From: an uncultured Eubacteriales bacterium
GTDB lineage: Bacteria; Bacillota; Clostridia; Oscillospirales; Oscillospiraceae
Reading direction: 5' to 3'
Length of the DNA: 14,239 nt
Assembly (NCBI GenBank): GCA_900546255.1
Contig: URCB01000042.1
Location: 1-14,239, forward strand
How positions within the stretch are numbered: the first letter of the stretch is position 1; each line of letters opens with the position of its first letter. Under the pieces are notes generated by a model. It did not search any database, was not told the DNA's origin, and saw only the letters and a program-made list of their open reading frames with translations. Made by a program: the position numbers and the translations under genes. Below, in pieces: positions 1 to 6,567 of the stretch.

Positions 1-95
1 GAGAAATGGGGACCCCGCCGGGCAGGCGGGCCCCCGGGGCGCTGCGCCCCGAGGCCGGAAACAGCCCCGACCACCCGTAGGGTACGTACCCCGGC
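1..95 (+). repeat. Dispersed GC-rich hairpin repeat, left copy (cut by window edge)
   Basis: This stretch aligns by eye, with a one-base indel and scattered substitutions, to the reverse complement of about 13998-14092. Shared blocks include CCCCGCCGGG, GGGGCGCTGCGCCCCGAGG and CCACCCG.AGGGTACG. It contains a GGGGCGctgCGCCCC hairpin and the 12-bp palindrome GGGTACGTACCC at 80-91. No reading frame with coding character crosses it. It lies just downstream of the minus-strand MoxR-type gene, where no ordinary terminator with a T-run is visible. The window starts inside the element, so its left boundary is unknown. It looks like a copy of a repeated intergenic element; the copy number elsewhere in the genome cannot be seen. 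Confidence 0.65.
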
Positions 96-135
96 GGGCC
101 CAGGCCCCCGGCCCCCCGCGGCAGGTCAGCAGGGC

Positions 136-969
136 TTACCAGCGGTAGCCATTTTTGACGCGCGTTTTCGCGTTCTTCACCGCAACGAGGTCCTCGTTCT
201 TCTTCAGGAGGATGCCGGCGTAGGGCAGCTCCTTCTCGATCTTCTCCGGGTCCACGCCGCCCAGGCGGAGGGCCTGGAGCCAGTCCAGCAGCTCCGAGGT
301 GGAGGGCTTCTTGGCCACCGTGGGCAGGTCCCGCACCTGGTAGAAGGCCCCCATGGCCTTGTCCAGCAGGTGGTCCTCAATGTCGGGGTAGTGGGCGTGG
401 ACAATGTCGCTCATCATCGCCTGGTTGGGGAAGGCGATGTAGTGGAAGATGCACCGGCGGAGGAAGGCGTCGGGCAGCTCCTTCTCGGCGTTGGAGGTGA
501 TGATGACGATGGGCCGCTGCTTGGCGGCGATGGTCTCCTTGGTCTCGGGGATGTAGAACTCCATCTGGTCCAGCTCCCACAGCAGGTCGTTGGGGAACTC
601 CAGGTCGGCCTTGTCGATCTCGTCGATGAGCAGGACCACCTGCTCGTCGGCGGAGAAGGCCTCCCCCAGCTTGCCCAGCTTGATGTACTTCTTGATATCG
701 TCCACCCCTTCGCCGCCGAACTGGCTGTCGTAGAGGCGCTGGACGGTGTCGTAGACGTACAGGCCGTCCTGGGCCTTGGTGGTGGACTTGATGTTCCAGA
801 TGATGAGCTTCTTGCCCAGGGCCTCGGCGATGGCGTCGGCCAGCATGGTCTTGCCGGTGCCGGGCTCCCCCTTGATCAGCAGGGGCTTCTGGAGGGCAAT
901 GGAGATGTTCACGATGCGCAGCAGGTCGTCAGAGACCACGTACTGGCTGCTTCCCTTGAATTCGGTCAT
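136..969 (-). CDS. MoxR-type AAA+ ATPase
   Basis: Cytoplasmic AAA+ ATPase of the MoxR class (277 aa), a group known for chaperone-like maturation of protein or metal-cofactor complexes, usually with a von Willebrand A (VWA) partner. Visible motifs are Walker A GEPGTGKT at residues 34-41, Walker B VVLLIDE at 111-117, a sensor-1 Asn in IITSN near 160 and the arginine pair LRR near 170-172, followed by a short helical lid. The length is slightly below the usual 300-330 aa but the core is complete. The start at 969 is preceded by AAAGGA about 11 nt upstream, a slightly long spacing. A promoter lies at 1051-1079, so it can be transcribed apart from the QueG-like gene 120 bp upstream. No VWA partner is visible; one could lie beyond the left edge. 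The family call is firm, the client unknown. Confidence 0.9.
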   Translation of the reverse strand: MTEFKGSSQYVVSDDLLRIVNISIALQKPLLIKGEPGTGKTMLADAIAEALGKKLIIWNIKSTTKAQDGLYVYDTVQRLYDSQFGGEGVDDIKKYIKLGKLGEAFSADEQVVLLIDEIDKADLEFPNDLLWELDQMEFYIPETKETIAAKQRPIVIITSNAEKELPDAFLRRCIFHYIAFPNQAMMSDIVHAHYPDIEDHLLDKAMGAFYQVRDLPTVAKKPSTSELLDWLQALRLGGVDPEKIEKELPYAGILLKKNEDLVAVKNAKTRVKNGYRW

Positions 970-1050
970 GGCGGTGTGTTTCCTTTCTCAAATAATGGAT
1001 ATGATTTATGGCGCAAAGCCATGGATTTAACTTACAATACAGTCGGTTTC

Positions 1051-1079
1051 ATTGTACCACAAAAGGCCAGCAAAGTCAT
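1051..1079 (-). promoter_or_regulatory. Promoter for the MoxR-type gene
   Basis: On the minus strand, ATGACT (1074-1079) and TACAAT (1051-1056) are separated by 17 nt. TGG directly precedes the -10 box, giving an extended -10. The -35 matches the sigma-A consensus at 4 of 6 positions and the -10 at 5 of 6. It lies about 80 bp before the start codon. Confidence 0.6.
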
Positions 1080-1089
1080 GGGATTTCCC

Positions 1090-1974
1090 CTATCCGCTCC
1101 GCCGATTTTCGTCGGGTGCGGGGGGCTTTTTTTGTGGAGTTGGGGAAAGGCCCTCCCCCTGGAGGGCCAGGTTCCGCCGCAGGGGGGCGATGCCCCGCCA
1201 GGCGAAGGCCCGGTGGCCGTAGGTCCGGCGGAAGGCCTTGTTGCTCAGCCCCGCCAGGTCCTGGGGGGTGAGGGAGGGGATCAAATCCTCCCGGAACTCC
1301 GGCAGGGGGGAGAGGGCCGCCCCCTGGTTGTGGGGGCAGGCGGTCTGGCACCGGTCACACCCCCAGACGGTGGGGCTGGCCCGAAGGGCCTGGGCCATCT
1401 CCGGGGGCAGGTCCCCCTTCTCCTGGGACCAGTGGGACAGGCACCGGGTGACCTGGCACCCCCCCTCCCCCAGGGCCCCGGTGGGGCAGGCCTGCTGGCA
1501 GGCCCGGCAGTTTGGGGGGCAGAGGGTCCCCTCCCTGGGCCCGGTGGAGGGCAGGGCCAGGTCGGTGAGGACGGTGCCCAGGAACACGTAGGACCCATAG
1601 GGGGGCACAATGCGCAGACCGTGGCGGCCCCGGAACCCCACCCCCGCCAGCTCCGCCGCGGCCAGCTCGGGCACCGGGGAACTGTCCGCCCCCGGGACGA
1701 AGGCGTGGCCGGGGTGGCGCTGGGCCAGGGCCTGGCACACCGGGGCCAGGCGGCGGTGGAGGACCCGGTGGTAATCCTCCCCCCGGCAGTAGAGGGAGAG
1801 GTTCCCCGGCGCTGCCCCGGCGTAGTAGGGAAAGGCGGCCACCAGCACCGTCCGCGCCCTGGGGCACAGGGCCTGGATGGCCGCTGCCCCCTGGGGGGAC
1901 AAAAATGGCTGGAGGCCGCCCAGCGCAGCGGCACCCCATGCCGCCGCGCCAGCGGCCTTCCAAAGTCTGTCCAT
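1090..1974 (-). CDS. Short QueG-like double [4Fe-4S] cluster protein
   Basis: Related to epoxyqueuosine reductase QueG, the cobalamin- and Fe-S-dependent enzyme of the last step of queuosine synthesis in tRNA. Visible hallmarks are RGEDYHRVL at about 64-72 (DUF1730-like region), the segment D97-SSPVPE that aligns with QueG's acidic active-site stretch, GSYVFLGTVL at 127-136, a first cluster C152-x3-C156-x2-C159-x3-C163-P, and a second set C178 plus C206-x2-C209-x3-C213-P. At 294 aa it lacks the C-terminal HEAT-like repeats of full QueG (about 380 aa) and part of the N-terminus. The first Cys spacing is x3 rather than the usual x2. The start lies 6 bp past the pnp stop, so it is probably co-transcribed with pnp. 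It may be a compact QueG or a relative with another substrate. The family is secure, the reaction only probable. Confidence 0.75.
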   Translation of the reverse strand: MDRLWKAAGAAAWGAAALGGLQPFLSPQGAAAIQALCPRARTVLVAAFPYYAGAAPGNLSLYCRGEDYHRVLHRRLAPVCQALAQRHPGHAFVPGADSSPVPELAAAELAGVGFRGRHGLRIVPPYGSYVFLGTVLTDLALPSTGPREGTLCPPNCRACQQACPTGALGEGGCQVTRCLSHWSQEKGDLPPEMAQALRASPTVWGCDRCQTACPHNQGAALSPLPEFREDLIPSLTPQDLAGLSNKAFRRTYGHRAFAWRGIAPLRRNLALQGEGLSPTPQKKPPAPDENRRSG

Positions 1975-1980
1975 GTGGGA

Positions 1981-4134
1981 TTACTTGTGGTTCTTCTTGG
2001 CGTCCCGGGCTTCCATGGCGGCGATTTCCCGCTGGGCGTCCCGGAGGGAGAGGTTCACCCGGCCCTTCTCGTCGATGTCGGTGACCTTCACCCACACCAT
2101 GTCGCCGATGTTCACCACGTCCTCCACCCGGTTCACCCGGCGCTCGGAGAGCTTGGAGATGTGGACCATGCCGTCCTTGCCGGGGGCCAGTTCCACGAAG
2201 GCACCGAAGTTCAGGATGCGCACCACCTTGCCGTAGTAGAGCATGCCCACCTCGGGGACGAAGACGATGGTGTCGATCATCTTCTTGGCTGCGTCGCAGC
2301 AGGCGGCGTTCTCGGCGGAGATATAGATGGTGCCGTCGTCCTCGATGTCGATCTTGGCGCCGGACTCGGCGGTGATCTTCTGGATCACCTTGCCGCCGGA
2401 GCCGATGACCTCCCGGATCTTGTCGGGGTCGATCTTCATGGTGAGCATCTTGGGGGCGTACTCGCTGACCTGGGGCCGGGGGGCGGGGATGCAGGGGAGC
2501 ATGATCTCGTCCAGGATGGCCTTCCGGGCGTCGCCGGTGATGTCCAGGGCCTCCTTGATGATGGCGTGGGAGAGGCCGTCGTTCTTAATGTCCATCTGGA
2601 TGGCGGTGATGCCGGCCTTGGTGCCGGCCACCTTGAAGTCCATCTCGCCGTGGAAGTCCTCCACGCCCTGGATGTCGATGAAGGTGGTGAAGGAGCCGTC
2701 GTCGTCCTGGATCAGGCCGCAGGAGATGCCGGCCACAGGGGCCTTGATGGGCACGCCGGCGTCCATCAGGGCCAGGGTGGAGCCGCAGATGGACCCCTGG
2801 GAGGTGGAGCCGTTGGAGGAGACCACCTCAGAGACCACCCGGATGGCGTAGGGGAACTCCTCCACCGAGGGGATCACGGGGTCCAGGGCCCGCTCGGCCA
2901 GGGCGCCGTGGCCCTTTTCCCGGCGGTTGACGCTCCGGGCGCCCCGGGCCTCGCCCACGGAGTAGGCGGGGAAGTTGTAGTGGTGCATGTAGCGCTTCTC
3001 CTCTTCCTCCCAGATGGTGTCCAGCTTCTGGCAGGCGGAGAGGGTGTTCAGGGTGGCCACGGACAGCACCTGGGTCTGGCCCCGGGTGAAGAGGGCGGAG
3101 CCGTGGACCCGGGGCAGGACCCCCACCTCGGCGGCCAGGGGACGGATCTCGTTCTTCTGGCGCCCGTCCACCCGGTGGCCCTGGAGGAGCCAGGCCTTGA
3201 CGATCTTCTTCTGGAACTTATAGGTGATCTCTTCCAGGTACTGGTCCATGTCGGGGTAGTCGGCCAGGAAGAGCTCGTGCCAATGGTCGATGAGGGCGTT
3301 CCACCGCTCCTCCCGGACGTTCTTGTCGTCGGTGTCCATGGCGGCCTTGGCCTCGTCCATGGTGGCGGCCACGATCTTGTCGAAGAGCTCCTGGTCGAAG
3401 TCGGCGTGGTCGTAGGTCATCTTCTCCCGGCCGATCTCGGCCACGATGCCGTTGATGAAGTCCACCTGGGCGGCGATGGCCTCGTGGGCCTTCACGATGG
3501 CCTGGTACATGACGTCGTCGGGGATCTGGTCCGCCCCGGCCTCGATCATGACCACCTTCTCCTTGGAGGCGGCCACGGTGAGGTCCAGCTTGGAGGCGTG
3601 CTTCTGGGCCTGGTTGGGGTTCAGGACGATTTCGCCGTCCACGTAGCCCACCTCCAGGCAGCCGATGGGGCCGCCCCAGGGGATGTTGGACACGGCCAGG
3701 CAGGCGGACACGCCCACCATGGCGGCGGCCTCGGGGGAGCAGTCCCGGTCCACGCTCATGACGGTGCAGGTGACCACCACGTCGTTGCGGAAGTCCCCGG
3801 GGAAGAGGGGGCGGATGGACCGGTCGATGACCCGGCTGGCCAGGACGGCGGGGAGGGAGGGCTGCCCCTCTCTCCGGAGGAAGGAGCCGGGGATGCGGCC
3901 CACGGCGTAGAGCTTCTCCTCAAAGTCGACAGACAGGGGGAAGAAGTCGATGCCGTCCCGGGGACGGGGGGAGGCGGTGACGGCCACCAGGACGGAGGTG
4001 TCCCCATAGCGGACCATGGCAGAGGCGTTGGCCAGCTCGGCCACCTTGCCGAACTCCAGGGAGAAGGGGCGGCCGGCGATCTCGGTCCGGTAGATGTGGT
4101 TGTTAAATTGCTTATGGGTGATAATGGTTGACAT
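1981..4134 (-). CDS. pnp: Polyribonucleotide nucleotidyltransferase (PNPase)
   Basis: Phosphorolytic 3'-to-5' exoribonuclease that releases nucleoside diphosphates during mRNA decay; a cytoplasmic trimer. The 717 aa match the normal length and domain order: RNase PH core 1 (about 5-140), an all-helical linker, RNase PH core 2 (about 330-550), a KH domain with the IGSGG loop near 577-581, and an S1 domain (about 626-697). The second core keeps RREKGHG near 400, the SNGSTSQGSICGS segment, and acidic residues in VED...EMDFKVAGT (D493 and D499), which align with the two catalytic aspartates of the E. coli enzyme. The ATG at 4134 follows AAAGGAG by 9 nt. It stands downstream of rpsO, the conserved order, with a hairpin-bearing leader between them, and the QueG-like gene follows 6 bp behind. 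No clear private promoter is visible, so read-through from rpsO is likely. Confidence 0.98.
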   Translation of the reverse strand: MSTIITHKQFNNHIYRTEIAGRPFSLEFGKVAELANASAMVRYGDTSVLVAVTASPRPRDGIDFFPLSVDFEEKLYAVGRIPGSFLRREGQPSLPAVLASRVIDRSIRPLFPGDFRNDVVVTCTVMSVDRDCSPEAAAMVGVSACLAVSNIPWGGPIGCLEVGYVDGEIVLNPNQAQKHASKLDLTVAASKEKVVMIEAGADQIPDDVMYQAIVKAHEAIAAQVDFINGIVAEIGREKMTYDHADFDQELFDKIVAATMDEAKAAMDTDDKNVREERWNALIDHWHELFLADYPDMDQYLEEITYKFQKKIVKAWLLQGHRVDGRQKNEIRPLAAEVGVLPRVHGSALFTRGQTQVLSVATLNTLSACQKLDTIWEEEEKRYMHHYNFPAYSVGEARGARSVNRREKGHGALAERALDPVIPSVEEFPYAIRVVSEVVSSNGSTSQGSICGSTLALMDAGVPIKAPVAGISCGLIQDDDGSFTTFIDIQGVEDFHGEMDFKVAGTKAGITAIQMDIKNDGLSHAIIKEALDITGDARKAILDEIMLPCIPAPRPQVSEYAPKMLTMKIDPDKIREVIGSGGKVIQKITAESGAKIDIEDDGTIYISAENAACCDAAKKMIDTIVFVPEVGMLYYGKVVRILNFGAFVELAPGKDGMVHISKLSERRVNRVEDVVNIGDMVWVKVTDIDEKGRVNLSLRDAQREIAAMEARDAKKNHK

Positions 4135-4195
4135 AGGTGCAGACTCCTTTCATGGACAATGGATTGGGAATGGGTGGGGAGAGCCTGCTGCCTGA

Positions 4196-4261
4196 TTTAG
4201 CACTTGAAGGCGTGTCCGACCCTGGGGCAGGGGCGCCTCGGGCACAGCTTCAAACGCTAAA
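4196..4261 (-). promoter_or_regulatory. Long hairpin in the pnp leader
   Basis: The arms 4197-4219 and 4238-4260 are imperfect inverted repeats, extended by one pair at 4196/4261, around an 18-nt loop. Read as pnp-sense RNA, the pairing from the outside is 5 bp, two G-U pairs, 6 bp (UUGAAG/CUUCAA), one mismatch, a U-G pair, 3 bp, one mismatch and 4 bp. On the opposite strand the three G-U pairs become mismatches, which favours a role in the minus-strand transcript. It ends about 60 nt before the pnp start. In E. coli a double-stranded pnp leader is cut by RNase III and then degraded by PNPase for autocontrol. A similar role here is inference. Confidence 0.6.
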
Positions 4262-4300
4262 CAAGGGCGGCGCTCTCCGGGAGAAGTGGGGGGGTGGGGC

Positions 4301-4336
4301 GAAAAGAGGGGCGGTGCGGTTTTGCCACACCGCCCC
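4301..4336 (-). terminator. Terminator-like hairpin after rpsO
   Basis: The arms 4308-4319 and 4325-4336 pair over 12 positions with one mismatch around a 5-nt loop. On the minus strand the stem is followed by CTCTTTTC. It lies about 190 nt past the rpsO stop and before pnp, so it could terminate rpsO transcripts or attenuate read-through into pnp. Confidence 0.65.
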
Positions 4337-4369
4337 TTGCATTGACGGAAAAATACGGTACACTGCGCA

Positions 4370-4518
4370 GGTTCCGCGCTGGCCGTCACGCTACACCGGT
4401 TCGCGACGCGGCTCTAAGCCCTCCGACTCCGGCGAAACCCATCCGGGCCTGTGGGCCCTCCTTGGGCTTCCGCCTGCGCTCCGGTCTTAGCCCGCTGCTC
4501 ACGACGGTTCCGCGCTGG
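4370..4518. repeat. Intergenic segment bounded by a 13-bp direct repeat
   Basis: GGTTCCGCGCTGG occurs at 4370-4382 and again at 4506-4518, 136 bp apart. Just inside the left copy the segment begins CCGTC, and just before and into the right copy it reads GACGG, a 5-bp inverted match. The interior is GC-rich with small hairpins such as GGGCCtgtgGGCCC and GGCTctaAGCC, and has no convincing reading frame. The right copy ends 3 bp before the rpsO stop codon. It could be a small non-autonomous insertion with a duplicated target, or a structured 3' UTR. No known family is recognised. Confidence 0.4.
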
Positions 4519-4521
4519 ATA

Positions 4522-4788
4522 TTATTTTCTGATGCCCAGCTTGGCGATAATGGCACGATACCGCTCGATGTCCTTCTTGGCCAGGTAGTCCAGCATCTTG
4601 CGGCGCTTACCGACCATCTTCAGCAGGCCGCGGCGGCTGTGGTTGTCGTGGATGTGGACCTTCAGGTGCTCGGTGAGCTCCTGAATCCGGGCGGTGAGGA
4701 TGGCGATCTGGACCTCGGGGGATCCGGTGTCCGTGGGATGGGTGCGGTTGGCCTCGATGACGGCCGTCTTTTCGTCCTTACGAATCAT
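4522..4788 (-). CDS. rpsO: 30S ribosomal protein S15
   Basis: Primary binder of the central domain of 16S rRNA in the small subunit, where it sits at a three-way junction of helices 20-22. The 88 aa match the standard length. The family signature is plain: [19 protein letters not shown], then [19 protein letters not shown], and KRRKMLDYL towards the end. The ATG at 4788 is preceded by AGAAAGGTGG. Its own promoter lies at 4911-4939, which leaves a leader of roughly 115 nt with a possible long-range stem. S15 represses its own mRNA in several bacteria, so feedback control is plausible. pnp follows on the same strand 387 bp later, beyond a terminator-like hairpin. Confidence 0.98.
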   Translation of the reverse strand: MIRKDEKTAVIEANRTHPTDTGSPEVQIAILTARIQELTEHLKVHIHDNHSRRGLLKMVGKRRKMLDYLAKKDIERYRAIIAKLGIRK

Positions 4789-4818
4789 GGGATAGTTCCA
4801 CCTTTCTAAACGTTGCCT

Positions 4819-4879
4819 CTGACTGAGTGACGGGCGGGTGTGACCCTGGGTACAGGCGATGGTCCCGAGACTAAGTCAG
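4819..4879 (-). promoter_or_regulatory. Candidate S15-responsive leader structure of rpsO
   Basis: In the rpsO-sense RNA, CUGACUUAGU (4870-4879) can pair with ACUCAGUCAG (4819-4828): 6 bp, one mismatch, 3 bp. This closes a loop of 41 nt that holds a small CCUG/CAGG hairpin (4845-4856). The structure lies 30 nt before the start codon and within the predicted leader. Ribosomal protein S15 is known to bind structured rpsO leaders in several phyla. No exact match to a described class is claimed. Confidence 0.45.
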
Positions 4880-4910
4880 GGTTGCTGCGTGCTGTGTGCA
4901 CGTATCCTGT

Positions 4911-4939
4911 AGTATACCACCGGCAAGGGGGAAAGTAAA
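4911..4939 (-). promoter_or_regulatory. rpsO promoter
   Basis: On the minus strand, TTTACT (4934-4939) and TATACT (4911-4916) have a 17-nt spacer, and TGG directly before the -10 makes it an extended -10. The -35 fits the consensus at 4 of 6 positions and the -10 at 5 of 6. Confidence 0.7.
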
Positions 4940-5042
4940 GGAGAATTTTCCCCCAAAACCTCGGGGGACAGGGGGCGGTTTCTTGCCGGTTCCGCCGGAA
5001 GGGCGGGGTGGGACCCCGCCGCCCGTTGGGGTTCCCTGCCCC
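4940..5042. other. Divergent intergenic spacer with a GC hairpin
   Basis: This is the stretch between the rpsO and first SLH gene promoters, which point away from each other. It holds no coding frame. The perfect 8-bp stem GGCGGGGT/ACCCCGCC (5002-5009 and 5013-5020, 3-nt loop) is the only clear structure. It may simply insulate the two divergent units. Confidence 0.4.
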
Positions 5043-5070
5043 TTGCCCTTCCGCCCCATTCTGCTATAAT
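5043..5070 (+). promoter_or_regulatory. Promoter of the first SLH gene
   Basis: TTGCCC (5043-5048), a 16-nt spacer and a perfect TATAAT (5065-5070) preceded by TGC, giving an extended -10. The leader to the ATG at 5123 is about 45 nt and contains AAGGAG at 5111-5116. Confidence 0.75.
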
Positions 5071-5122
5071 GAAAGGCAGAGAGACCCTAAGAAGAGACCC
5101 TAGACACAGAAAGGAGAGCCCT

Positions 5123-6310
5123 ATGAAGAAACGAATGCTTCGCCTGACCCTCACCCTCTGTCTCGCCCTGTCCCTGCTGACCGGGACCGCCTCTGCCGCC
5201 GCTACCCCCACCTTTGCCGATGTCCAAGAGGGGGACTGGTACGTGGAGGACGTGGCCTATGTCTACGAGCACGGCCTCATGGACGGCACCGCAGCCTACA
5301 CATTCTCCCCCAACGGCAAAGCCACCCGGGCCATGGTGATCACCATCCTCTACCGCCTGGCGGGCCAGCCCGCTTCCAGCGGGGACAGCCCCTTCCAGGA
5401 CGTCCGCCCCTCCGACTGGTTTTCCCCTGCGGTGGCGTGGGCAGTCACCCACGGCATTGCCAACGGCACCAGCGCGACGGCCTTCTCCCCCAACGCCATC
5501 ATCACCCGGGAGCAGCTGGCCGCCTTCCTCTACCGCTACGCCGGCGCCCAAGGGTGGGACACCTCCGCCCGGGTCAACCTGAACCAGTTCCAGGACCAAC
5601 GGCTCATCTCCTCTTATGCCCGGACCGCCCTGTCCTGGGCCTGCGGGGAGGGCCTGCTCACCGGCAGCCTTGAGAATGGCAAAGTGTACCTCTCCCCCAC
5701 CGTCATTGCGCCCCGCAACCAACTGGCCGCCGTGCTCCACCGGTTCTGCCAGCAGGTCGCCCCTACGCCGCCCCCCGCCACCGGCGCCATCTTTGTGGTT
5801 GCCCCCGATGCCGAGGCCATCTTTGACCAGATGCCCAAGGACTTCGTCTTCACCTCGGGGGCAGGGGGATGGGCCACCCAGCTGACCATCCACCCCGACG
5901 GCATCTTTGACGGCACCTACTATGACAGCAACCTGGGAGACACCGGCCCAGGCTATCCCAACGGCACGGTGTACTACTGCGTGTTCAAGGGGAGCTGGAA
6001 AGACGTCACCCAGACCAACCCCTGGGAGTACCGCATGTACCTGGAGAGCCTCTCCTACACCGCCCCCTCAGGTGTGACCACCATCCAGAACGGCACCCGG
6101 TACATCGCCGCCGAAGTGCCTCCCTATGGGCTGAACAACCCCAAGGAGTTCCGCCTCTACCTCCCTGGCCGCCCCACCGGGGACCTACCTGGGGCCTATC
6201 TGGACTGGGCCCGCATAGCCAGCGGTTGGACCACCCTTCCCTCCGTGCTGCCCACCTGGGGACTGTATAATGTAGGCGGCCAGCAAGGGTATGTGGAAGA
6301 CCTCTGGTAA
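5123..6310 (+). CDS. Secreted SLH-domain protein with unassigned C-terminal domain
   Basis: Predicted exported, cell-wall-bound protein of 395 aa. The ATG at 5123 is chosen over an in-frame ATG at 5069 because AAGGAG sits 6 nt upstream, a signal peptide starts right there (MKKR, hydrophobic core, ASA cleavage site near residue 25), and the -10 box overlaps the upstream ATG. Three S-layer homology repeats follow, at about 31-85, 92-146 and 155-215; the first two end in TRAMV.ILYRLA- and TREQL.FLYRYA-type motifs. SLH triplets bind pyruvylated secondary wall polymer. The rest (about 225-395) is one globular region with FTSGAGGWATQLTI, DGIFDGTYYDSNLGDTG and YPNGTVYYC, a pattern I have seen in uncharacterised Clostridia lipoproteins but cannot assign a function. 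The next gene is an SLH paralogue. The stop is followed by an out-of-frame coding remnant, so the C-terminus may be truncated. Confidence 0.88.
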   Translation: MKKRMLRLTLTLCLALSLLTGTASAAATPTFADVQEGDWYVEDVAYVYEHGLMDGTAAYTFSPNGKATRAMVITILYRLAGQPASSGDSPFQDVRPSDWFSPAVAWAVTHGIANGTSATAFSPNAIITREQLAAFLYRYAGAQGWDTSARVNLNQFQDQRLISSYARTALSWACGEGLLTGSLENGKVYLSPTVIAPRNQLAAVLHRFCQQVAPTPPPATGAIFVVAPDAEAIFDQMPKDFVFTSGAGGWATQLTIHPDGIFDGTYYDSNLGDTGPGYPNGTVYYCVFKGSWKDVTQTNPWEYRMYLESLSYTAPSGVTTIQNGTRYIAAEVPPYGLNNPKEFRLYLPGRPTGDLPGAYLDWARIASGWTTLPSVLPTWGLYNVGGQQGYVEDLW

Positions 6311-6453
6311 CAGAGCGCGCCCTGGGAGGAACCCCCTCCTCCGCCACCTACCGGAACAATCTGGCCACCCTGTTTGACCAGACCCGGGCGGAAGCCCTCT
6401 GGGAAACCCAGAGCCTCTCCTACCAGGAAATCCTGGTGCAGCTGGCCCAATAA
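6310..6453 (+). pseudogene. Short 3' coding remnant, out of frame with the SLH gene
   Basis: In the frame -1 to the preceding SLH gene, the codons from 6310 to a TAA at 6451 read as ordinary host protein. It includes TYRNNLATLFDQTRAEALWE and ends EILVQLAQ, with G/C-rich third positions and amphipathic helical character. There is no usable start codon, and an in-frame stop lies at 6268. The hairpin at 6482-6517 stands 29 nt after this TAA, as if the TAA were the original end of the unit. It may be the lost C-terminus of the SLH protein after a frameshift, or the tail of a deleted gene. Confidence 0.45.
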
Positions 6454-6481
6454 CCCCCCGATTCCCCCAGAAATCTGCACA

Positions 6482-6517
6482 AAATCCCAGCCTGCGGCTT
6501 TTCACAGGCTGGGATTT
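6482..6517 (+). terminator. Perfect 13-bp hairpin, terminator of the first SLH unit
   Basis: AAATCCCAGCCTG (6482-6494) and CAGGCTGGGATTT (6505-6517) pair without mismatch around a 10-nt loop. The T-tract is short (the TTT within the stem, then CTGG), so termination on the plus strand may be partial. It overlaps the promoter of the next gene. Confidence 0.65.
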
Positions 6518-6527
6518 CTGGTATCAT
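6499..6527 (+). promoter_or_regulatory. Promoter of the second SLH gene, embedded in a hairpin
   Basis: TTTTCA (6499-6504), a 17-nt spacer and TATCAT (6522-6527) with TGG before it. The -35 lies wholly in the loop of the upstream terminator hairpin and the right arm of that hairpin forms most of the spacer. The leader to the ATG at 6568 is about 35 nt, with AAAGGAG at 6554-6560. Confidence 0.55.
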
Positions 6528-6567
6528 AGGGAACATATTTGGAACCCCAAAAGAAAGGAGCCCTTCC

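Noticed and set aside
370..4131. Plus-strand open frame of about 1250 codons across the MoxR-type, QueG-like and pnp genes
   Set aside because: It is antisense to three well-recognised genes, rich in Gly/Val/Asp/His/Leu runs expected from reading GC-biased codons backwards, and resembles no protein family.
4137..4520. Open frames in the rpsO-pnp gap
   Set aside because: They cross the terminator and leader hairpin and have no coding signature; the region is better explained by RNA structure and a repeat.
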